Below, piece after piece: positions 18,181 through 26,176 of a DNA stretch of 64,000 nucleotides. The notes under the pieces were generated by a model. The model saw only the letters and a list, made by a program, of their open reading frames with translations. It searched no databases and had not been told where the DNA came from. The position numbers and the translations under genes are program-made. Origin of the DNA: Roseateles amylovorans (GTDB lineage: Bacteria; Pseudomonadota; Gammaproteobacteria; Burkholderiales; Burkholderiaceae_C); NCBI RefSeq assembly GCF_025398155.2, contig NZ_CP104562.2:5642001-5706000 (forward strand), read 5' to 3'. Every line of letters starts with the position of its first letter. Within the stretch, counting starts at the first letter, position 1.

Positions 18181-19233
18181 ATGCCCACGCCCATGCCCGC
18201 ACCCACCACGACAGCTCCGCTGCACGACCCCGACCTGCTGATGCGCCCCCCGGGCGAGCCGCTGCCGCCCTCCCTGGCCTCGCAGGGCGGGCCGCTGGCC
18301 GACGTCTTCCAGCGATGGTTGCGACAACGCGACGATCCGCAGCACCGGCCCGAAAAGGCCCTGCTGGTGCTCGCACTGGACGCCCTGACCGAGGACGAGA
18401 TCCGCACCCATGCCCGCCGACAAGCGGCCATTGCGCGACAAGGCGGATGGTCCCATTGGCACTGGGCCGTCCCGGCATCGACCGTCGCCAGCCTGTCCGG
18501 GCTCCGGATAACGCGGCTGGAGGACCAACGCCGTCTGCACGACGCGCTTCGTGCGATCGCAGCCGGCTTGGCGGCGGATGCCGATGCCGGGGCGGTGCAG
18601 CTCGCCGGTGAAGCGGTCGACGCGCTGCTGGGCGCGCTTGATGCCGCGGAGCAGCAGTCGCCCGAGGCGCCGCTGCAAGCGCTGCTGCATGTGCACGCGC
18701 CACCGTCGCAGTGGACCGATCGCACCGTCTTCAATGCCAACCGACTCGCGTTGATCTGGCAAAGCCACGAAGCCGGCGCCGCCTTGACCGGGCACGCCCT
18801 GCTCGCCATGCGGGCGGGGATCACGCCGCATTCGGGTGCCCAAGCCCCATCGCTGGACGGCTTGATGGCCATCGCCCGCGACGGTGGCGCGGTGCGCCAT
18901 ACCCGCCGCTTTCGGCGAGGCACGGACCGCGCCTCCGACCCAGCGTCCGAGGACCCCATCGCCCGCGGCCTCGGGCCTGGTGCCGCACCCACCGTTGGTG
19001 AGGCTGTCACCGTCGCGCTGGCGGGCACCGAGCATCCGTTCGGCGACGGCCCGCACCGCTGCCCGGGTCAGCGACTGGCGCTCACCTCGATTCATGCCGC
19101 GCTGGCTTGGCTCTGTGAGCAGCCTGGACTGCGCTGGCCCGCGCCGATTGACCCCCTGTCCTTGCCGAACATGCAGATCCCGCAGTTTCCGCCGTTGGCG
19201 ATGACGATGCACCCTCACGAGGCCGCCCCATGA
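18181..19233 (+). CDS. Degenerate cytochrome P450-like protein
   Basis: 350 residues. The heme-ligand loop is clear: PFGDGPHRCPGQRLAL near residues 286-301 fits FGxGxHxCxG, so a thiolate ligand is present. An I-helix-like stretch (LIWQSHEAGAALTGHALLAM, ~195-215) precedes it. Only ~85 residues separate the two, and no ExxR K-helix motif is seen, although it is almost universal in P450s. The protein is also ~50-100 residues short. It may bind heme yet be a reduced or repurposed P450. Its stop overlaps the following monooxygenase start by four bases. The start ATG at 18181 lacks a strong ribosome site, and ATG codons follow closely. Confidence 0.72.
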   Translation: MPTPMPAPTTTAPLHDPDLLMRPPGEPLPPSLASQGGPLADVFQRWLRQRDDPQHRPEKALLVLALDALTEDEIRTHARRQAAIARQGGWSHWHWAVPASTVASLSGLRITRLEDQRRLHDALRAIAAGLAADADAGAVQLAGEAVDALLGALDAAEQQSPEAPLQALLHVHAPPSQWTDRTVFNANRLALIWQSHEAGAALTGHALLAMRAGITPHSGAQAPSLDGLMAIARDGGAVRHTRRFRRGTDRASDPASEDPIARGLGPGAAPTVGEAVTVALAGTEHPFGDGPHRCPGQRLALTSIHAALAWLCEQPGLRWPAPIDPLSLPNMQIPQFPPLAMTMHPHEAAP

Positions 19234-19577
19234 TCGCTGTCATCTTCGAAGTCACGCCCAGCGATGGTGGCCGCGACCGCTATCTGGAACTCGCGGCCGC
19301 CCTCAAGCCGCTGCTGCAGGAGATCGACGGCTTCATCAGCATCGAGCGCTTCCAGAGCCTGACGGATCCCACGCGGCTGCTGTCGCTGTCCTTCTGGCGC
19401 GATGAAGCGGCCGTGCTGGCCTGGCGCCGACTAGAAGCGCATCGCGCGGCGCAGTCGGAGGGACGCGCCGGCGTGTTCGCCGACTATCGGCTTCGGGTGG
19501 CGACCGTCGTGCGCGATTACGGCCTGCACGCACGCGACCAGGCCCCCGCCGACAGCCGCGCCCGGCATGGCATCTGA
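19230..19577 (+). CDS. ABM-domain protein (antibiotic biosynthesis monooxygenase family)
   Basis: 115 residues, a ferredoxin-like fold with the family pattern MIAVIFEVTPSDGGRDRYLE, then GFISIERFQSLTDPTRLLSLSFW (family Ser-Leu-Ser-Phe-Trp) and AVLAWRRLEAHRAAQ. ABM proteins are small cofactor-free oxygenases or heme-degrading enzymes. It is translationally coupled to the P450-like gene (ATGA overlap), so the two probably act together. Substrate unknown. Confidence 0.85.
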   Translation: MIAVIFEVTPSDGGRDRYLELAAALKPLLQEIDGFISIERFQSLTDPTRLLSLSFWRDEAAVLAWRRLEAHRAAQSEGRAGVFADYRLRVATVVRDYGLHARDQAPADSRARHGI

Positions 19578-19771
19578 CCAAGTGCCGCATTGAATGAGAT
19601 GCGATGGAAGATCAGCCCAAGGTCAACCCATCGAAGGGGCGGCCGGACCGCGCGTGTCGACGGCGTATTGACGGGTCGAGCGCCCGTTCCTGCAATGGCG
19701 TGACCGCTGGATCCCCTCGCCGTTCCTGACGCCGGCGCGTGCTACAACGCCGGCAACAAGGAGCCCGCAAC

Positions 19772-20299
19772 ATGCATGACCTGTCCTCGCTTTTCAGCCG
19801 CCGCCCAGGCGCCGTGGTTCGTCCGTTCGTGGCCATCGCCGCCCTGGCGCTGGGACTGGCGAGCCCGGCGGTGAAGGCCGCCGAGGCCGACGCCATCGGC
19901 GAAGTCGACACCGTTTTCAAGCTGATCGGACCGGATCACAAGATCGTGGTGGATGCCTACGACGATCCCGGCGTGGTCGGCGTGACCTGCTACGTCTCGC
20001 GTGCCAAGACCGGCGGCGTCAAGGGCGCGCTGGGACTGGCGGAAGACAAGTCGGAAGCCTCCATCGCCTGCCGCGCGGTCGGCCCCATCAGCTTCCCCAA
20101 GCCCCTGCCGCGCAAGGAAGAAGTGTTCTCCGAACGGCGCTCGCTCGTCTTCAAGCGGCTGCGGGTGGTGCGGATGATCGATCCCAAGCGCAACACCCTG
20201 GTCTATCTGACCTACTCCGACCGGGTCATCGAAGGTTCGCCGCAGAACAGCGTGACGGCGGTGCCGGTGGATCGCGCCACGCCGATTCCGTTGAAGTAG
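19772..20299 (+). CDS. creA: CreA family periplasmic protein
   Basis: 175 residues from the ATG at 19772, with AAGGAG nine bases upstream. A signal peptide (FVAIAALALGLASPAVKAAEA) is followed by the CreA pattern IGEVDTVFKLIGPDHKIVVDAYDDP, VTCYVSRAKTGG, SIACRAVGPI and LVYLTYSDR. The family is widespread in Gram-negatives; its role is unknown. The gene stands alone. Confidence 0.9.
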   Translation: MHDLSSLFSRRPGAVVRPFVAIAALALGLASPAVKAAEADAIGEVDTVFKLIGPDHKIVVDAYDDPGVVGVTCYVSRAKTGGVKGALGLAEDKSEASIACRAVGPISFPKPLPRKEEVFSERRSLVFKRLRVVRMIDPKRNTLVYLTYSDRVIEGSPQNSVTAVPVDRATPIPLK

Positions 20300-20523
20300 C
20301 GCAAGCGGCGACCTGGCGACCTCGCAGGCACGCCCCTTCGCGGACACCCCCTCCCAACGGGACGCTGAACGCGAAGTGGGGGACACCGGCACCGAACCGG
20401 ATGGACGCGCTGCACCGAGTTGGTACGCTACGACCAGCCTTTGTCCTGCCGCCCCCCGGCGCGCGCGGGGCGCGGGCCACAATCGTCCGATCGCCACCGC
20501 CGTCGCCAGGCCACACCGCAACG

Positions 20524-21705
20524 ATGCGCTTCGACGTTCCCACCCTCTTCAGCCTGCTGCTGATCCAGTCGGCCGCGCTGGCCGTGCTGCTGCCCCTGCT
20601 GCTGGGCTGGTGCGACAGCCAAGGCGCGCGCATGGCGCAGTTGAGCGCGGCGGCTCAAGCGGCGGGCTGGGCGCTGCTGCTGTTGCCCGGCGAGGGACAT
20701 CGACTGCTGGCGACGGTCGCACTCGGCTGTCTGAGCGGCAGCCTGACGCTGCTGTGGATGGCGGTCGATCGCTGGCTGCCCGGACGCACCGGCCGCTGGT
20801 TGCAGTGGGGCATGCCGGCCGTGGTGATGGTGGGCTACGGGTTGGGCGCTGCCGACTACGGGTTTCGGCTGGCCTGGTCGAATGGCTGTTTGGGCCTTCA
20901 ACTGCTGGCGCTGTGCGGCAGCCTGCTGCAGCGCGTCAAGCACGGCCCCATCGGCCATCTGCGCTGGCGCTGGCTGCTGACGGCCAGCCTGGGCCTGCTG
21001 GCCTTGCTGAATCTGGCGCGCGCTTACCTGGCCGGCACTGACACGCCCCATCTGCCGAGCTTCGATGCCGAGCATCCCTTGAACATGGCGTTCGCGGTGA
21101 CGGCGAATGTGTGCGTCGTGGCCGCAGCGATTGCCATCCTGGTGGCCTGGCGGGGCGAAAGCGAGGCCGAGCTCCGCCGTCTCGCGCAGGTCGACGCGGC
21201 CACCGGACTGGCCAACCGACGCGCTTTCCAGCAACGGTCGGTGGACATGATCTCGATGGCACGCCGCTACAACGAGCCGCTGATGCTGCTGGTGATGGAC
21301 CTGGACGGGCTCAAGGCCATCAACGCCCGGCACGGCGATGCCCAGGGCGACGCCGCGATCGCGCTGTTCGGCCGCTGCCTGGATGAGCAAAAGCGCCTGG
21401 GCGACCTGGTCGCCCGGTTGGATGGCCAACGCTTCGCGGTGCTGATGGCGCGCTCCGACCTGGTCGGCCCTCCCGCGCTGGATCGCCGCCTGCGCGATGC
21501 GTTGCTCGCGGCCTGCCCGCACACTCTCGGTTTCCCGCTGCCCTATTCGGCAGGCTGGGGCAAGTTGCGCTCGGGTGATCGCAATGTGGAAGACCTGCTG
21601 CGTCGCGCCGAGGCCGCGCTCTATGCGGCCAAGCGTCAGGGCCGGGATCGGCTGTGTGCCGAGCCGGGGCTGGAAGCCGAGCTGAGCGTCGCCGCATCGG
21701 CCTGA
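20524..21705 (+). CDS. Membrane protein with degenerate GGDEF domain
   Basis: 393 residues. Six hydrophobic segments at ~5-205 precede a GGDEF-fold domain (~220-385) with DAATGLANRRAFQQRS and MDLDGLKAINARHGDAQGD. The catalytic signature GG(D/E)EF reads DGQRF, so both glycine and acid positions are lost and cyclic-di-GMP synthesis is unlikely. An I-site RxxD is not visible five residues before it. It may be a c-di-GMP or GTP sensor, or simply decaying. Start at ATG 20524, judged by the onset of the first helix; no strong ribosome site. Confidence 0.8.
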   Translation: MRFDVPTLFSLLLIQSAALAVLLPLLLGWCDSQGARMAQLSAAAQAAGWALLLLPGEGHRLLATVALGCLSGSLTLLWMAVDRWLPGRTGRWLQWGMPAVVMVGYGLGAADYGFRLAWSNGCLGLQLLALCGSLLQRVKHGPIGHLRWRWLLTASLGLLALLNLARAYLAGTDTPHLPSFDAEHPLNMAFAVTANVCVVAAAIAILVAWRGESEAELRRLAQVDAATGLANRRAFQQRSVDMISMARRYNEPLMLLVMDLDGLKAINARHGDAQGDAAIALFGRCLDEQKRLGDLVARLDGQRFAVLMARSDLVGPPALDRRLRDALLAACPHTLGFPLPYSAGWGKLRSGDRNVEDLLRRAEAALYAAKRQGRDRLCAEPGLEAELSVAASA

Positions 21706-21896
21706 GGCGAGGTCCGTCCGACCTTCGGAGCCCACGCGCTGTGCCCGGTCGGCGCCATGAAGCCAAATGTGACGAAAAGAACGCCAATCGCCCGCGCGAG
21801 TCGCTGTCGCGGTCGGCTGGCATAGGCTTTGCATCAGGGTTTTCCAGGTCCCGTCCGCATGACGGTGAAGCAGTCAAGACCTGGAGTACTCCACCC

Positions 21897-22529
21897 ATGT
21901 ATGTCGCTCTCAGCCCTACGGCCGTTCCTGCCCGCGCTCCGCGCGCCCTCACCGCTCTGGCGGCGGACACCGCCGCCGCCCCGTCCCTGCAGCGTGCGCC
22001 GATCGAGGTCGTCAAGCTCAGCTCGCGCGATCTTCAATGGCTGCCGGCCCTGACGAATCTGCTGATCGACAACGTCCACCAGGGCGCGACAGTGGGCTTC
22101 CTGGCGCCGCTGTCGCGCTATGCGGCGCTGGATTACTGGCACGGCGTGTTCGCCCGTCTGGGGCAGCATCACAGCCTGTGGATCGCCTGCGAATCCGACG
22201 GACCGGGCCGACTGCTCGGCGCGGTGCAGCTGTCGCTGTGCCCGCTGGCCAACGCGCACCACCGTGGGGAAGTGCAACGGCTGATGGTGCACACCCAGGA
22301 ACGCGGACGCGGCGTGGCCAGTCAGTTGATGAGCCGCCTGGAATGCACCGCCGCCACGCAGAACCGCTACCTGCTGCAACTGGAGACCGCCGCCGATTCA
22401 CAGGCCGAGGCCGTCTTTGCCCATCTCGGCTGGCAACGTGCCGGCCAGATTCCTGACCACTGCCACGGCGCAGAAGGTCAACTGCAGAGCGTGGCGATCT
22501 ACTACAAGCGGCTGCCGCATCTGGTGTGA
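21897..22529 (+). CDS. GNAT family acetyltransferase
   Basis: 210 residues from ATG 21897, with GGAG upstream. The N-terminal ~40 residues are Ala/Pro-rich. The GNAT core follows, with the acetyl-CoA loop VQRLMVHTQERGRGVASQLM (Q/RxxGxG/A-like) at ~130-149 and FAHLGWQRAGQIPDH near the end. It resembles the gene at 23996 along its length (GxxxGFLAxL, YWxGVFxxLG, GxVQLSxC), so the two are paralogues. Substrate unknown; this type includes antibiotic-modifying and protein N-acetyltransferases. Confidence 0.85.
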   Translation: MYVALSPTAVPARAPRALTALAADTAAAPSLQRAPIEVVKLSSRDLQWLPALTNLLIDNVHQGATVGFLAPLSRYAALDYWHGVFARLGQHHSLWIACESDGPGRLLGAVQLSLCPLANAHHRGEVQRLMVHTQERGRGVASQLMSRLECTAATQNRYLLQLETAADSQAEAVFAHLGWQRAGQIPDHCHGAEGQLQSVAIYYKRLPHLV

Positions 22530-22684
22530 GCGGCGCCGGGGCTCGCGCCGAGCGGCGCGAAGCCCCGTCAGGATGCCGGTGCCGACCGCATCGAGCAACC
22601 CGCCCGATCACTCGGCCGCGCCCCCGACGCGCGATCCGCTCTGCCCTCTGGGCGGACGACGGGCAACAAGCCGCCCTGCGCCTC

Positions 22685-23431
22685 TCAGAGTCCGGCCAGC
22701 AAGGCCGCCAGCCGCTTGCTGCGGGGCAGCTCACCACCGAGCGCAGCCAGCCCCCCCAGCTCCAGCATCACCAGGCCGTGCAACCCGGCCCACAAGGCTG
22801 CGCCTCGCTCTGCGGGCAGCGGCAGCGCCTCGCCCAGGCCCGCCATGACCGCGGACCGCAATGCCAAGGGTGTGTCGAGCATCAGCAATCGATAGTCGTG
22901 GGGATGCTGCAAGCCCCATTGCACGAAGGCGCGCGCGACGGCAGCGGGCTCCGCGCCAGGCTCAGCACCATCGAGCGCGCCCTGCAAGCGGATCAGCAGG
23001 GTCTGAAGGCTGTCCTGAGCCAGGCGGGTGAGCAGCTCGTTCTTGTCGGCGAAGAAGCTGTAGAGCGTCGCATGTGAATAGCCGACGGCCGCACCCACTT
23101 CGCGCAGCGTGACCGCCTCTGGCCCTCGGGCCGCGAACAGATCGCGGGCCGCGGCCAGGATGCCGGCCTCCAGCGCCTGCTTCTGTGCGGCCCGGCGTTG
23201 CTGGGCGGCGGTGCCCGTCGAGCGCGAGGGATCGGCCTCTGCGCCCTTGCGCTGCGCCTGGCGCTTGAGCGGCCCCTCCGGTTTGACCAGTTTCTGACGA
23301 ACGCGCGGTTGCGGCTTGGCCAGCGGACGGGTGTCGGCGTCTGTCGGCGCCTCCTGCACCACGCCTGCGCTGCGGTGCAGACCCTTGGGACCGCTCGGTC
23401 TCGGATCCGGACTTGTTGGTTTGCTAACCAT
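22685..23431 (-). CDS. TetR family regulator
   Basis: 248 residues, with a long basic N-terminal tail (~80 residues) before the helix-turn-helix: ILAAARDLFAARGPEAVTL, then VGAAVGYSHATLYSFFADKNELL (~85-130). A ligand-binding domain of the TetR_C type follows (ALARAFVQWGLQHPHDYRLL-like). The tail is unusual and rich in Pro, Lys and Arg; a later start such as one nearer residue 75 cannot be excluded. The annotated ATG overlaps a 15-bp palindrome that is a likely auto-operator and also faces the divergent GNAT gene. Confidence 0.85.
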   Translation of the reverse strand: MVSKPTSPDPRPSGPKGLHRSAGVVQEAPTDADTRPLAKPQPRVRQKLVKPEGPLKRQAQRKGAEADPSRSTGTAAQQRRAAQKQALEAGILAAARDLFAARGPEAVTLREVGAAVGYSHATLYSFFADKNELLTRLAQDSLQTLLIRLQGALDGAEPGAEPAAVARAFVQWGLQHPHDYRLLMLDTPLALRSAVMAGLGEALPLPAERGAALWAGLHGLVMLELGGLAALGGELPRSKRLAALLAGL

Positions 23432-23438
23432 TGGTTAG
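23424..23438. promoter_or_regulatory. TetR-type operator CTAACCATTGGTTAG
   Basis: A perfect palindrome (7-base arms CTAACCA/TGGTTAG around one T) in the divergent gap between the TetR gene and the GNAT gene at 23472. It covers the TetR start codon, which suggests repression of both directions or a leaderless transcript. Confidence 0.7.
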
Positions 23439-23471
23439 TATTTCATCCATCAATGCCACAAGCCGACGACG

Positions 23472-23999
23472 ATGCCACAAACGTCAATGATTGAGAAGTC
23501 CATCGTCCTTGAGGAAGTCGCTGCGGATCATCCGGACGCGCGGCGGATGATGGAAGAACTCAACCAACGGTTGGCCGAGTTGAGCGGCGACTCCGGCGCC
23601 TCCGGCTTCCGCATCGACCAGATGGTGCCTGGCCGCTCGATCTTCCTGGTCGCACGGGACGCGCATCGTCAACTGGTGGGCTGCGGTGCCCTGCGCCCGT
23701 TGGCCGAGGCCGGTGATGCGCCGGTCGCCGAGTTGAAGCGGATGTATGCACGTGCCGGAAGCCGCGGGGTGGGGGCGGCGCTGCTGGCTCGACTGGAGCA
23801 GGCCGCGCAGGTCATGGGTTATCGCGCGCTGTGGCTGGAGACGCGTCGCATCAATCTGCGGGCGCTGCAGTTCTATCAGCGGCATGGCTACCGAGAGATC
23901 CCGAACTACGGTGGGTACGTCGGCAGGACCGACGCGATCTGCCTGGGCAAGCGCTTGCCCGTCCCGACCTTCAGCCCCCTTCACAGGATCCCATCATGA
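23472..23999 (+). CDS. GNAT family acetyltransferase
   Basis: 175 residues. The acetyl-CoA loop AELKRMYARAGSRGVGAALL (~88-107) and ALQFYQRHGYREIPNYGGY near the end match small GNAT enzymes of the PapX/YjgM type. A second ATG five codons in (23487) is possible; neither has a clear ribosome site. It follows the TetR operator and overlaps the next GNAT gene by four bases, so a regulator-acetyltransferase-acetyltransferase module is likely. Substrate unknown. Confidence 0.87.
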   Translation: MPQTSMIEKSIVLEEVAADHPDARRMMEELNQRLAELSGDSGASGFRIDQMVPGRSIFLVARDAHRQLVGCGALRPLAEAGDAPVAELKRMYARAGSRGVGAALLARLEQAAQVMGYRALWLETRRINLRALQFYQRHGYREIPNYGGYVGRTDAICLGKRLPVPTFSPLHRIPS

Positions 24000-24520
24000 C
24001 CGCCGCACACCCCGCCCCGCTTGAACTGACCCGCCACGATCGCGACTGGCTCACTGCCCTCGGAGAACTGTTCTTCGACGTGGTCGATGACGGCGCCTCC
24101 CTGGGCTTCCTGGCCGAGGTGGGCGAAGGCGAGATGCGCGAGTACTGGGAAGGCGTCTTCGACGCGCTGGGCGAGCGCCAGCGGTTGTGGATCGTGCATC
24201 AGGGCGGGCGGGTTCTGGGCACGGTGCAGCTGTCGATGTGCAGCAAGCCGAACGGCCGCCACCGTGCCGAGGTGCAGAAGCTGATGGTGCATCCCCATGC
24301 GCGTCGCGGTGGCATTGCCGCCCGGCTCATGGCGGCCGCCGAAGGCGGCGCACGCGCGCAGGGCCTGTCGCTGCTGGTGCTGGACACCACCGCCCAGTCC
24401 GCCGCCGAGCCGTTCTATCAATCCCTGGGTTGGCAGCGGGTGGGAGAGATCCCGCATTTCGCCGCCAATCCGGATGGCACCCTCGCGCCCACCGCCCTCT
24501 ACTGGAAGCGGCTGGATTGA
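23996..24520 (+). CDS. GNAT family acetyltransferase (paralogue of 21897-22529)
   Basis: 174 residues; ATG overlaps the preceding stop codon (ATGA), giving translational coupling. The acetyl-CoA loop is VQKLMVHPHARRGGIAARLM (~92-111) and the C-terminal strand includes FYQSLGWQRVGEIPHF. It shares GASLGFLAEV, YWEGVFDALGE and GTVQLSMC with the upstream paralogue. It is expected to be under the TetR operator. Substrate unknown. Confidence 0.88.
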   Translation: MTAAHPAPLELTRHDRDWLTALGELFFDVVDDGASLGFLAEVGEGEMREYWEGVFDALGERQRLWIVHQGGRVLGTVQLSMCSKPNGRHRAEVQKLMVHPHARRGGIAARLMAAAEGGARAQGLSLLVLDTTAQSAAEPFYQSLGWQRVGEIPHFAANPDGTLAPTALYWKRLD

Positions 24521-24739
24521 GCGGTGGCGCGGGCCCAAGCGGCGTTTCCAAGCCGTTCGGGGGGCGTCACAGGCTGACCCTCCTGTTGCCTCGGAAGTGA
24601 GTCGGCCTGGTCGTCCGCACGTGGGCCTTCACGGCCGACCTCACACGACGGCCTGTCGTTCGCTCTTCTCTGCAAGATCTTCGCTGGATGATCTTCGCTG
24701 GATGAGCGTGACGCGTCTTACCGAGCCCCTACGGCGACC

Positions 24740-25999
24740 TCACTTGGCCAGGCGCAGCAACTTGCCCCCATCGGTAACCATCAGCAGCGCGCCGTCCTGG
24801 GCCTGGACGACATCGCGGAAGCGCTCGCCCAGCGAGCCATACATCTTTTCGCGGGCCACGACCCGATCGCCGTCCAGCGTCAGCCGCCACAAGGCCTGAC
24901 CGGCCAGCGACCCGGAAAACAACTGCCCGCGCCACTGCGGGAACATCGTGCCGGTATAGAAGACGAGCCCCGCCGGGGCGATGGACAGCGGCACCCAGGT
25001 GGTCAGCGGCTCGACGAACTCCGGCGCCTGCTTGCCGCCGCCGAGGCGGCAGGCCTCGCCGACCGGCGAGCCGTAGGGGCAGCCATAGCTGCGCACGGGC
25101 CAGCCATAGTTCTGACCGGCGCGGGCGATGTTGATCTCGTCGCCGCCTTGCGGGCCGTGCTCGCTGACCCAGAGTTCGCCGGTCTGCGGATGCAATGCCG
25201 CGCCCTGGATGTTGCGATGGCCGTAGCTCCAGATGCCGGGCCTGGCCGTGGCGCCGAGTGACGGGTTGTTCGATGGCAGGCTGCCGTCGCGGTTGAGGTG
25301 GATCACCTTGCCCAGCGTCTGCGCCAGGTCTTGCGACGGCTGACCCTTCATGCGTTCGCCGGTGGTGATGAACACGGTCTTGTCGCGCGCAAAGACGATC
25401 CGCGAGCCGTAATGTCCGACGCTGTCGACCTTCGGCTGCTGACGGAAGATCACCTGCAGGTCCACCAGTTGGTCGCCCTTGAGGCGGCCGCGCGCGACCG
25501 AAGTGCCTGCCAGCCTGGCCTCGGCGCCGGTGCCGGGTTCGGAATAGGACAGGTAGACCCAGTTCTCGCCGGCAGCGAAGTCGGGGTCGATCGCAATGCC
25601 CAGCAGGCCGCCCTGGCCGACATCCAGCACCTTGGGCACGCCGCTCACGGTCGCCAGCAGCTTGCCGGCCGTGGACACCCGCACCAAGGTGCCGCCCTTC
25701 TGGGTGATGAGCAAATCGCCGCTGGGCAGTTGCGCCATGCCCCATGGTCGATCCAGGCTGGTGCTGAGCGTCTGCAGCGGGGGCGCGTTCTCCGCCACGG
25801 TGTCGGTCTGCGCCATGCGGTCGACCGGCCGTGCCGTGCCCGACTGCATCGCAGCCGCAGCCGCTGCCGCAGTGGCCGTCGGCGTCGCGGTCCCATCCGC
25901 CGCCCCGGCGCCACCGGCGCTCATGCCGATCGCCACGACGCAGGCCGCCCACCGCGTGACGCCCCAGCCGCAGGCCGTCTTCCCCTTGCTCACACCCAT
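24740..25999 (-). CDS. PQQ-dependent sugar dehydrogenase-like protein
   Basis: 419 residues from the ATG at 25997-25999, preferred because GAAGGGG lies upstream; an ATG five codons earlier (26014) is the alternative. A signal peptide (WAACVVAIGMSAGGAGAA) leads to a six-bladed propeller of the soluble glucose/aldose dehydrogenase family: RPWGMAQLPSGDLLITQKGG, DVGQGGLLGIAIDPDF, GHYGSRIVFARDKTVFITTGER, WSYGHRNIQGAALHP, WVSEHGPQGGDEIN and YGWPVRSYG. Periplasmic oxidation of sugars is the family role; PQQ biosynthesis genes are not in the window. The last blade residue run LLMVTDGGKLLRLAK is intact, so the gene is complete. Confidence 0.9.
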   Translation of the reverse strand: MGVSKGKTACGWGVTRWAACVVAIGMSAGGAGAADGTATPTATAAAAAAAMQSGTARPVDRMAQTDTVAENAPPLQTLSTSLDRPWGMAQLPSGDLLITQKGGTLVRVSTAGKLLATVSGVPKVLDVGQGGLLGIAIDPDFAAGENWVYLSYSEPGTGAEARLAGTSVARGRLKGDQLVDLQVIFRQQPKVDSVGHYGSRIVFARDKTVFITTGERMKGQPSQDLAQTLGKVIHLNRDGSLPSNNPSLGATARPGIWSYGHRNIQGAALHPQTGELWVSEHGPQGGDEINIARAGQNYGWPVRSYGCPYGSPVGEACRLGGGKQAPEFVEPLTTWVPLSIAPAGLVFYTGTMFPQWRGQLFSGSLAGQALWRLTLDGDRVVAREKMYGSLGERFRDVVQAQDGALLMVTDGGKLLRLAK

Positions 26000-26176
26000 C
26001 GCCCACCCCTTCATTTCAGAACGTCGGAGTCTAGACGCCCCAGGGCGGCGGCACCCGCAGGAAGGCCCTGCCTCGGGCATCGGCCCTTGTGCGGGTGAGT
26101 CGCTTCCTCTACGCTGGCCGCAGTCCGGCTCCGTCCCCACGTCCCCACCTCCGTCACGCATGAGAGGAGCGAGCCC

